Below are positions 16,634 to 24,145 of a DNA stretch of 33,919 nucleotides, piece after piece. The DNA comes from Planctomycetota bacterium (lineage in GTDB: Bacteria > Planctomycetota > SZUA-567 > JAFGNG01). Within the stretch, counting starts at the first letter, position 1. The number at the start of each line of letters is the position of its first letter. Location of the stretch: contig JAFGNG010000085.1 in assembly GCA_016927125.1 (NCBI GenBank), forward strand, positions 1 through 33,919. The letters run 5' to 3'. A program made the translations under genes and the position numbers. The notes under the pieces were generated by a model. That model searched no databases and was not told the DNA's origin. It was given only the letters and a program-made list of their open reading frames with translations.

Positions 16634-18715
16634 ATGACAGGATCTTTGGGAAAACGCGCGGAGCGTGTGGCGCTGGGCGGATTTTGCCTGACGCTGATCG
16701 GCATGTTTATAATGTGGTATGTTGCATATTACTGCAATTCCATATCCGCACGCGCGGAACTGTTTCACCTCTTGGCTGCCACCCTGGTCTGGGGAATTTC
16801 CACGTTGCACCTCCGGGCGCAGCGCCAGGCGGAAGATGAAAAAGCGGCTCTGGATGAAGCGGAACGCCTGCGCATAGAACAGGGCAAACCCCGCCTCTTT
16901 GACCGGGAAGAAGGAGAAACCGGTATCGCCCAGGTCAGGCTCAAGGACATGGAGCGGTGGGGCGGGCCGATCGCCACAATTATAATTATAGTTCTGCAAT
17001 TATTCGCCGGGGGTTATTTATTATACGCCCTGGCAAACCTGGATAATGCCCCTGGCATTGCTGCCCTGATTGGTATCACCCCCTTTGCGGAACTCAGCAA
17101 TACTACCTTTGCCGGGGCGGCTGCATTTGCCCTCGCGTTCTTCTGTTTTGCGCTCGGGAAATACGCTGCCGGGATGTCCCGTGACAAGCAGGTCGGGATT
17201 CTCCGGGCGGGCGCCGGTTATACCATTAGCTGCGCGCTGATTTGCTTTATCCAGATGATCGCATACGCGATGGCCTATACCGGCTGGCTAACCGGGGAGA
17301 AAATTCTTTCCTGGTTGATCCCGATCATCCTTTTAGCCATGGGGCTGGAAATGGCCATAAACCTGGTCCTTGATTTTTACCGTCCCCGCATCCGCGGCAA
17401 GGAACCCCGCCCCATCTATGACAGCCGCCTTACCGGGCTGTTGGCTGAACCGCAGGGGCTGTTCAAAACCTTTGCCCATACGATGGATTACCAGCTCGGC
17501 TTCAAGGTTTCAGAAACCTGGTTCTTCCAGTTTTTGAACCATGCCATCGCACCACTGATTCTATTTCAACTCCTGTCATTATATCTACTTACCTGCATCT
17601 TGGTTGTCCAGCCGGGGGAGGTGGCGGTGATCGAACTGTGGGGCAGACCCCGGGGGATAGAAACCCTCCCACCCGCACCGCTGTTGAGTGATAGCGCTGC
17701 AGAGAGGGCTGCCAAGGAAGCAGCCTGGGATAATCTCCAGCCTCCGCTCGAACCAGGATTGCATCTGAAGTGGCCCTGGCCAATCGAAATCACGCGCCGG
17801 GTTCCTTGTGAATTGGTACAGGAAATATTTGTCGGCGCTCCCCAGGCTGAGGGACAGGATGAGCCTCTGAAACATGAATCCGCAACTCCCGATGTAGTCT
17901 CGTGGGATCGGGTACATACCAAGGACGAGTTCGCTTACATCATGCCGCTGACCCGTGAGATAAAGACTGAAGTAGAGAATAATGGCGCGGCTGAAACCCC
18001 GGATGTAATGTTTGTATCCGGCGCAATCGCGGTACATTATTCCGCGGGCGGTTCAGCCGCTGATAGCCAGAATCCTAAACGCAGGATCGGCGACATCTAC
18101 CGTTATTTATATCGCTTCGATGATGCCAAGGCCGCAATGATTTCCCTGAGTGAAAGGGAAGTCACCAATTACATGGCAGGCGCGAACTTCTGGAATGTGC
18201 TGGTCGACAAGGTCAAGGAAACCGAAAAAGACCTGACCAGGAGGATCCAACAGGCTGCCGACAGAGCGGGGATCGGGGTGCGGGTGGTCTTTGTCTCGCT
18301 TTCCAATGTCCATCCCCCAGTTGGCGAGGTTGGCAAGGCCTTCCAGGAAGTAGTCTCCGCCCGTGAGAAGATGTTTACTATTATCCACCAGGCAAATGCC
18401 CAGGCAGCGCAGATTCGGGCAAGCTGGCCGGGCAAGGCCCAGACCATGATTAATGAAGCGATCGGCTACCGGGATGAACGGGTCTTGCTCTCGGAAGCGG
18501 AATCCAAGCGCTTTTTAAACCAACTGACGGCTTTTAACGCTGCCCCGAATGTCTATCTCCACCGCGAACGCATGCGCGCTATCGAGGAAGGCATGGAATC
18601 CGCCTTGCGCCTGACGGTAGTGCCGCCGGATACAGTCGCCTTCTTCGATGCCAAGGCTCAGGATACCGCCGGGGTAGTTGGCGAGGCGTTGGGTAAAGAA
18701 TTTAAAAATCCTTAA
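16634..18715 (+). CDS. SPFH/Band 7 (HflK-like) protein with a seven-helix N-terminal membrane domain
   Basis: The 693-residue protein has hydrophobic helices near residues 15-33, 43-60, 112-133, 160-179, 192-213, 226-247 and 303-325. A charged, coiled-coil-like segment lies at about 62-84. From about residue 325 an SPFH domain begins (VVQPGEVAVIELWGRP), with the helical, Ala/Glu-rich C-terminal part typical of HflK (SAREKMFTIIHQANAQAAQ). HflK and HflC form large membrane cages and usually have a single anchor helix, so the polytopic N-terminus is odd. An insertion of about 25 residues rich in Ala/Glu/Pro sits in the early SPFH fold. Two more SPFH genes follow. No FtsH gene is present, so FtsH modulation cannot be inferred from the locus. 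Confidence 0.85.
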   Translation: MTGSLGKRAERVALGGFCLTLIGMFIMWYVAYYCNSISARAELFHLLAATLVWGISTLHLRAQRQAEDEKAALDEAERLRIEQGKPRLFDREEGETGIAQVRLKDMERWGGPIATIIIIVLQLFAGGYLLYALANLDNAPGIAALIGITPFAELSNTTFAGAAAFALAFFCFALGKYAAGMSRDKQVGILRAGAGYTISCALICFIQMIAYAMAYTGWLTGEKILSWLIPIILLAMGLEMAINLVLDFYRPRIRGKEPRPIYDSRLTGLLAEPQGLFKTFAHTMDYQLGFKVSETWFFQFLNHAIAPLILFQLLSLYLLTCILVVQPGEVAVIELWGRPRGIETLPPAPLLSDSAAERAAKEAAWDNLQPPLEPGLHLKWPWPIEITRRVPCELVQEIFVGAPQAEGQDEPLKHESATPDVVSWDRVHTKDEFAYIMPLTREIKTEVENNGAAETPDVMFVSGAIAVHYSAGGSAADSQNPKRRIGDIYRYLYRFDDAKAAMISLSEREVTNYMAGANFWNVLVDKVKETEKDLTRRIQQAADRAGIGVRVVFVSLSNVHPPVGEVGKAFQEVVSAREKMFTIIHQANAQAAQIRASWPGKAQTMINEAIGYRDERVLLSEAESKRFLNQLTAFNAAPNVYLHRERMRAIEEGMESALRLTVVPPDTVAFFDAKAQDTAGVVGEALGKEFKNP

Positions 18716-18768
18716 AATAGGTTTATTTGAAAAATAACTTTTGAAAGTACCAAGTGAAAGGGAATAAC

Positions 18769-19698
18769 ATGGAAACCAAACGAAACAGCTTCTGGACATT
18801 TCTGGTAGCATTTATCCTGATGTCTATCTTCGTGGTCTACCTCTTTGCCTACCAGGTCCCGGCCGGGAAGGTCGGGGTATTGATCCGGCTCGGTGATATC
18901 AAGACCCCGATCGATGAAACCCCGGGATTGAAATTCCGCTTGCCTTGGCCCTTTGATGAAGTGCGGCTCTTGGATATGCGCACCCGGCTCTTTTCAACCA
19001 AGCTGCAGGAATGCCTGACCAAGGATAAACGGAATCTTAATTTCAAGATCACCGCGGGTTGGCGGATTGTCGATCCCAATACCTTTATCAACCGCCTGAA
19101 GACGGTGGAGGAGGCCGAAAAGAGCCTGGTCAGCCGCGTTGACAGCGCGCGCGGGCGGGCAGTCGGCGAGGTCGAGTTACATGATTTGATCAATGAGGAT
19201 TTTAATCTCCAGCAAGAGAAATTCGCCGCTTTTGAAGACAAGATCAAGGAAACCTTGAATCTTGAGCTCAAGCAGGCGGACTGGGGAGTAACCATTGATT
19301 TTCTCACTGTCCAGCAGATCGGATTCCCTCAGCCCACCACCAATGATGTTTTTAAGCGCATGATAGCAGAGCGTTCAGAGGAGAGTAAAAAGATTATTTC
19401 CGAAGGCGAGAGCGAAGGGGAATCGATCGTTTCGAAGGCGGAAGCCGAGAAGCGCAGCCAGCTTGCCCTGGCCGATGCCAAGGCGAGGATTATCCGCGGA
19501 GAAGGTGATGCCGCTGCCGCCAAGCATTATACGATATTCCGACAAAATCCTGAACTCGCCAACTATCTGCGTAGCATCCAGACCCTGCGCAAGGTTATGA
19601 CTGAGCGCACCACCTTGCTTCTGACTACCAAGCAGACACCTTTTGATTTGTTGGAACAAGACGCGGTTCCCGAGGTGAAGATTAACCCCGGTCAATAA
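18769..19698 (+). CDS. SPFH/Band 7 protein, HflC-like
   Basis: A 309-residue protein with one N-terminal membrane helix (about residues 9-30) followed by the SPFH domain (AYQVPAGKVGVLIRLGDI) and a long helical tail. Its tail has alternating charge (ESEGESIVSKAEAEKRSQLALADAKARI) typical of the HflC/stomatin coiled coil, ending with residues near YLRSIQTLRK. Length agrees with HflC. A GTG at 18754 is in frame, but AAAGGGA (18757-18763) lies five bases before the ATG at 18769, so I chose the ATG. It sits between two other SPFH genes, suggesting a hetero-oligomer. Whether it modulates a protease or organises the neighbouring transporters is unknown. Confidence 0.87.
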   Translation: METKRNSFWTFLVAFILMSIFVVYLFAYQVPAGKVGVLIRLGDIKTPIDETPGLKFRLPWPFDEVRLLDMRTRLFSTKLQECLTKDKRNLNFKITAGWRIVDPNTFINRLKTVEEAEKSLVSRVDSARGRAVGEVELHDLINEDFNLQQEKFAAFEDKIKETLNLELKQADWGVTIDFLTVQQIGFPQPTTNDVFKRMIAERSEESKKIISEGESEGESIVSKAEAEKRSQLALADAKARIIRGEGDAAAAKHYTIFRQNPELANYLRSIQTLRKVMTERTTLLLTTKQTPFDLLEQDAVPEVKINPGQ

Positions 19699-19761
19699 TA
19701 AATAGTAAACTGGATTCGCCTGTTGTAATTTTGGTGAAAGAAAGCAGATGAGGATTTATCG

Positions 19762-20898
19762 ATGACAGAAAATCATAATCATAATCCTGCTGAGCCCCCC
19801 CTGGAGAAAAACCGCTACCAGGAAGCTCAGGAACAGGCCTCGCAGAGCCTCTCTGACGCCCTGCAAACCAGTTTTTCCGTTCTCAGGATTGGAATGGTGC
19901 TGGTAATTATCTTCTTCTTCTTGCGTGGCTTCTTTGTGGTCAGCCCCGGAACCGTCGTCTTAAAGACCCGGTTTGGCGCTTATATCCGCGAAGAAGGCAA
20001 GGTTAAGGAATATACCGAAGGCGGCTTATATTACGCGATTCCGCTGCTGGAAAAGATGGAAGTTATTGATCTTACCAGCAAAACTATCAAACTGGCCAAA
20101 GAATTTACCGTCCCGGAAGATTTCCAAAAGAGATTCAGAGAATATGAACTTGGTGATCTTCGGCCCGGGATCGATGGCTATACCATCACTGGTGACACCA
20201 ATATCCTGCATACAGTCTGGGAATTGGAATACCGGGTAACCGATCCCTACCGCTACCGGGTGTCCTTCCAGGAGAAAGATACGGGTGAACGGAACCTGCA
20301 GACCGGCCAGCCGGTTTACCGCTCCGGACCGGAACAGCTCCTGCGGGAAGCTTTCCGCAACGCGGTGGTGCGGGTATCAGCGGGCATTGCAATTGATGAT
20401 GCGCTGACCAACCGGAATTACCAGTCCCGCATCCTGAGCTTGACCCAGAAAAACCTCTGGCAGTATGATTGCGGGATTGAACTCGTGGAGGTCCGTAATG
20501 AAAGCGCCAAGCCGCCCCAACCCACCGAAGCCGCCTTCAATGCTGTTACCCAGGCCAAGAGCATCAAGGAAACCATGAAGAGCAACGCCGAGGGTGACGC
20601 CCGGACTATTCTTGAAAAGGCCAAGGGCAGGGCAAACGCGATTATCCATGAGGCAGAATCTTATAAGACCGAGATTGTCGAATCGGCGCGTTCCGACGCC
20701 CAAGTCATATTCGATCTCCTGCAGAAATTCCCGAATGACTCGCAAGGGTTGAATATTTATCTGCAACAATACCACCAGGAGATCCTGGCAGAGATTTTAC
20801 AAAAGACCAAGGTCAGAATAGTCCGGCCGGGCCCGACCTGGTACATGACCGGCCCGCCCCTGGAAGAACTCAGCGGACTCATGGAAGCAACAAAATAA
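19762..20898 (+). CDS. SPFH/Band 7 protein, HflK-like (third of a tandem)
   Basis: A 378-residue protein. A hydrophilic, His/Asn- and Glu/Gln-rich cytoplasmic N-terminus (about residues 1-45) precedes one membrane helix (46-62). The SPFH domain follows from VVSPGTVVLKTRFGAY. It has the HflK-like element of a GDTNILHTVWELEYRV strand near residue 140-155 and a helical tail with TRANA-like charged repeats (ILEKAKGRANAIIHEAESYKT). TGAGGA with a seven-base spacer precedes the ATG. Together with the two upstream genes it makes a three-protein SPFH set; the usual HflK/HflC arrangement has two. Partner choice and target are not visible in sequence. Confidence 0.86.
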   Translation: MTENHNHNPAEPPLEKNRYQEAQEQASQSLSDALQTSFSVLRIGMVLVIIFFFLRGFFVVSPGTVVLKTRFGAYIREEGKVKEYTEGGLYYAIPLLEKMEVIDLTSKTIKLAKEFTVPEDFQKRFREYELGDLRPGIDGYTITGDTNILHTVWELEYRVTDPYRYRVSFQEKDTGERNLQTGQPVYRSGPEQLLREAFRNAVVRVSAGIAIDDALTNRNYQSRILSLTQKNLWQYDCGIELVEVRNESAKPPQPTEAAFNAVTQAKSIKETMKSNAEGDARTILEKAKGRANAIIHEAESYKTEIVESARSDAQVIFDLLQKFPNDSQGLNIYLQQYHQEILAEILQKTKVRIVRPGPTWYMTGPPLEELSGLMEATK

Positions 20899-20910
20899 CA
20901 CAGGATTATA

Positions 20911-20926
20911 AAAGCCAGAGGGCTTT
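20911..20926 (+). promoter_or_regulatory. Short hairpin before the P-type ATPase gene
   Basis: AAAGCC, loop AGAG, GGCTTT: a perfect 6-bp stem immediately upstream of the metal ATPase gene. It is followed by only a weak T run, so it may be a minor attenuator or may influence translation of the next gene. Confidence 0.3.
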
Positions 20927-20952
20927 AAGTTATAATGAAAGGAAAACGCCAA

Positions 20953-22872
20953 ATGACAAGTTGTACACCCCAAACCGCTGCCTGTGGCTGTCCCTTACAT
21001 GACAGCGCGGAAGATCGCCAGCGATTGACTATTATCCGCCTGATCCTGACCTTCCTGGGCGGGGCATTAATAATCAATAGTTTCATTGCCGAATGGATCT
21101 TTACCGCCGACCCACAACGCGCCTCTTTTTCCGCCATGATTGGCGCCATCCTGCTGGGCGGGCCGCTAATCTGGAAATCTATCAAGGATTTGATGTTGGG
21201 GCATTTCCGTATGACAGAGCTGGCGTCGTTGGCGATCCTGGCCAGCTTTACCAGCGGACTCTATACCGAGGCCGGGCTGGTTGCTTTCTTCCTACAGCTC
21301 GGCCAGCTTATCGAGAGCCGGACAGCCCTCGGGGCCCAGGCCAGTATCGAAGGCTTGATTCGCCTGACCCCGACTACCGCGCACCTGGTTAGCGATGGCG
21401 CCGAGCACGATGTCGAGGTAATCTCCCTTAAAAAGGGCGATATTATCCGGGTACGTCCGGGCGAGAATATTCCGGCTGATGGCATTATCACCTCCGGCGC
21501 TACCAGCATCAATGAAGCCAGCGTCACCGGTGAAAGCCTGCCAGTTGATAAAGGACCTGATGAGATCGTCTTTGCCGGCACGGAAAACTACACCGGCGCT
21601 ATCGACATCAAGGTTACCACCGTTGGGGAAGACACTACCCTCGGTAAGGTCCGGCACCTGATTATGGAAGCGGAGCGCACCCGCCTGCCGGTCATGCAGA
21701 TTATTGATAAGTATGTGCATTGGTACACCCCGGTGATTCTTATGCTGTCGGCGATCATCCTTTTCTTCTCCGGCGAACCGAGCTATGCCATCGCCGCGCT
21801 GGTGGTGTCCTGCCCCTGCGCGCTGGTAATGGCTACGCCGACGGCGATGGTAGCGGGGTTGACCAGCGCCGCCCGGCTCGGAATTTTAATTAAAAACGTT
21901 GCCCACCTTGAAGCGGCCGGGGAGATTACCGCAGTGGTATGCGACAAGACCGGCACGCTTACCACCGGCGAACTTGCGGTCAGCCGCCTCTCTCCATTAG
22001 AAGGCATTGAGCCCGCGCAATTGCTTTATACTGCGGCCAGCGCTGAGCGCCATAGTAATCACCCGGTTGCCCGCGCGCTTCTGCGGGTCGCCCAGGAGGC
22101 CCGGCTCGAGCTGGGAGAGCCGACAGAATTCATTGAAGCCGGCGGCAAGGGTATTACCGCCACGCTTGATGGCAAGAAATACGCGATCGGACGCGAGAGC
22201 TTCCTGAAGGAACAAAAGGTTGATTTCTCCAAGCTGTCAGAACCCGAACTCAAGGAGAGTGAAGGCTTCAGTACAATCTATGTCGCTGAAAATGGCGTCT
22301 GCCTGGGTTGGATTGGGCTCGAAGACCATACCCGCCCGGAAGCCCGCCAGGCTACCGATGAATTACGAGAAGCCGGCATCCGGCATATCACCATGCTTAC
22401 CGGCGACCGCTGGGGGGTGGCGAAGCGCGTTGCTGGTGAGCTGGGCTGTGATGAGGTGGTGGCGGAATGCCTGCCTGCGCAGAAGCTCGAGTTGGTGGAA
22501 GAAATGAAGAAGAACCATCTCTCCGTTGCGGTTGTGGGTGACGGCGTCAACGACGCACCCGCTCTCGCTGCCGGCGATCTCGGCATTGCCATGGGGGCAG
22601 CGGGCAGCGATATCGCAGTCAACTCAGCCTCCATTGCTTTGATGAGCAATGATCTGAGAAGGCTGCCTTTCCTGGTGCGGCTTTCCCGCCTGGTGAGGAA
22701 GGTGGTTTATCAAAACCTGGTATTCGGGATTCTCTTTATTGTAATCGGTATCACCCTCTCTGCGTACGGCAAAATTACCCCGATTATGGCTGCCGTGCTG
22801 CATTGCCTGGGCTCGGTCCCGGTTATTTTTAACTCCGCCCGGATTGTCCGTTATGGTGAAGAACTAAGCTGA
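20953..22872 (+). CDS. P1B-type heavy-metal-translocating ATPase (CPC motif)
   Basis: A P-type ATPase that moves a soft metal ion across the inner membrane using ATP. Key motifs are TGES in the actuator domain, the membrane CPC motif (C287-P-C289), the phosphorylation site DKTGTLT (D331), an HP locus (SNHPVARAL) and GDGVNDAPAL. About eight membrane helices fit P1B. CPC points to Cu+/Ag+ or Zn2+/Cd2+/Pb2+; the last helix has HCLGSVPVIFNSARI, which does not decide the metal. There is no HMA domain: the N-terminus is a short Cys/His cluster (C4, C11, C13, H16). An ATG at 20935 gives six more residues; I preferred 20953 because AAAGGA at 20938-20943 precedes it by nine bases. Within this block it may supply metal to, or protect, the neighbouring proteins. 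Confidence 0.92.
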   Translation: MTSCTPQTAACGCPLHDSAEDRQRLTIIRLILTFLGGALIINSFIAEWIFTADPQRASFSAMIGAILLGGPLIWKSIKDLMLGHFRMTELASLAILASFTSGLYTEAGLVAFFLQLGQLIESRTALGAQASIEGLIRLTPTTAHLVSDGAEHDVEVISLKKGDIIRVRPGENIPADGIITSGATSINEASVTGESLPVDKGPDEIVFAGTENYTGAIDIKVTTVGEDTTLGKVRHLIMEAERTRLPVMQIIDKYVHWYTPVILMLSAIILFFSGEPSYAIAALVVSCPCALVMATPTAMVAGLTSAARLGILIKNVAHLEAAGEITAVVCDKTGTLTTGELAVSRLSPLEGIEPAQLLYTAASAERHSNHPVARALLRVAQEARLELGEPTEFIEAGGKGITATLDGKKYAIGRESFLKEQKVDFSKLSEPELKESEGFSTIYVAENGVCLGWIGLEDHTRPEARQATDELREAGIRHITMLTGDRWGVAKRVAGELGCDEVVAECLPAQKLELVEEMKKNHLSVAVVGDGVNDAPALAAGDLGIAMGAAGSDIAVNSASIALMSNDLRRLPFLVRLSRLVRKVVYQNLVFGILFIVIGITLSAYGKITPIMAAVLHCLGSVPVIFNSARIVRYGEELS

Positions 22873-22883
22873 AGGGATATACT

Positions 22884-24092
22884 GTGGATGAACCTATAAT
22901 CCAAACCCACGAAGTTGTGAAAGTCTTCAAGGACTTTTGGCATCGCCCCCGGGTAAAAGCGGTTGACAACCTGACCCTGTCGGTATCAAGGGGAGAGGTC
23001 TACGGCCTGTTGGGGCCCAATGGCAGCGGCAAGAGCACAACCATCAAGATGCTTCTGGGCTTGCTGTTTCCAACCAGCGGCCAGATTGCGATCTTCGGCA
23101 AGCCGCCATCAGATGTGGCAGTGAAAAAGAGGATTGGGTTCCTCCCCGAGGAAAGCTACCTCTATCCCTACCTGAATGCGGTTGAGACCTTGGATTTCTA
23201 TGGCCGGCTCTTTAGTCTGCCGGGCGCGGAAAGAAAACGCCGCGTGGAATCGCTCCTGCGCATGACCGGACTGTCCGGCGCGCGGGGACGTCTTCTCAGG
23301 GAATATTCTAAGGGCATGGCGCGGAGGATAGGGATTGCACAGGCCATGATTAATGACCCGGAATTGATTATTCTGGATGAACCCACTACCGGCTTGGATC
23401 CGCTCGGTACGAGGGAGATTAAAGATCTTATCCTGGAACTAAAAGATAAGGGCAAGACGGTCTTGTTATGCAGCCATCTCTTAGCAGATGTTGAAGATGT
23501 CTGCGACCGCGTCGGGATTCTCTACGGCGGGCGTCTGCAAGCCGAAGGCCAGACCACGGAGTTATTACGGCAGGATCGCCAGACTCAAATTACCGCGGAA
23601 CTGGATGATAAAACTCTGCAGGAAGCCTTGGCGTTAATCAGAAAACGCCAAGGCGATGCCATCCCGATCAAGGTAGCACCCCCGATCGAAAGGTTGGAAA
23701 ATTTCTTCCTGAGAGTGGTGGAAGAGGCGAGAACTGCGGAACAACCTACCAGCGGGGTAGAGGAAGCGGTCTCTGGCCTGGACTTCCTAAGTGATGCGGA
23801 CAAAGACAAAGTGGATGTGTTTAACCGTTTAAGCGCGCCAAAACCCCTGCCTGTCAAGGTTATGCCGGTTGCTTCGCCAGCAGGGACGACGAAGAAACCT
23901 TCTGGTACGAAAACCGCGGAACAGAAAATCCTGAGCAACCTTACTGCGCCTCGAAGCATGGAAACCAAACCTGAACCTAAGAAGAAGACAGCCGGTAAAT
24001 CCGAGGCTGGTAAACCCCTGCAGGCCGATAGCAAGGTGTTAAATCGATTGCTGGATCAAGATTCCAGCAAACGGCAAACAGACAAGAAGTAA
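22884..24092 (+). CDS. ABC transporter ATP-binding protein with long C-terminal tail
   Basis: A 402-residue ABC ATPase of the ABC-2 exporter type. Walker A GPNGSGKST is at 44-52, the signature YSKGM at 141-145 (a variant of LSGGQ), and Walker B LIILDEP at 161-167, followed by the His-loop CSHLL (196-200). The ATPase part ends near residue 240. The rest, about 160 residues, is unlike the usual compact ABC subunit: it is Lys/Pro/Ala-rich and carries three copies of a short motif (DVFNRL at 311-316, KILSNL at 348-353, KVLNRL at 384-389). It begins with GTG, supported by GAAGGGA six bases upstream. It most likely energises the two permeases of this block. Confidence 0.93.
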   Translation: MDEPIIQTHEVVKVFKDFWHRPRVKAVDNLTLSVSRGEVYGLLGPNGSGKSTTIKMLLGLLFPTSGQIAIFGKPPSDVAVKKRIGFLPEESYLYPYLNAVETLDFYGRLFSLPGAERKRRVESLLRMTGLSGARGRLLREYSKGMARRIGIAQAMINDPELIILDEPTTGLDPLGTREIKDLILELKDKGKTVLLCSHLLADVEDVCDRVGILYGGRLQAEGQTTELLRQDRQTQITAELDDKTLQEALALIRKRQGDAIPIKVAPPIERLENFFLRVVEEARTAEQPTSGVEEAVSGLDFLSDADKDKVDVFNRLSAPKPLPVKVMPVASPAGTTKKPSGTKTAEQKILSNLTAPRSMETKPEPKKKTAGKSEAGKPLQADSKVLNRLLDQDSSKRQTDKK

Positions 24093-24105
24093 TACCGGCA
24101 AATAA

Positions 24106-24120
24106 CGGGCGGTTTGCCCG
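24106..24120 (+). other. Small GC-rich hairpin between ABC ATPase and permease genes
   Basis: CGGGC, loop GGTTT, GCCCG: a 5-bp stem in the 53-base spacer. No T run follows, so it is unlikely to terminate; it may modulate translation or mRNA stability. Confidence 0.25.
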
Positions 24121-24145
24121 AGATGGATTTATCTTAAAGGTAGTT

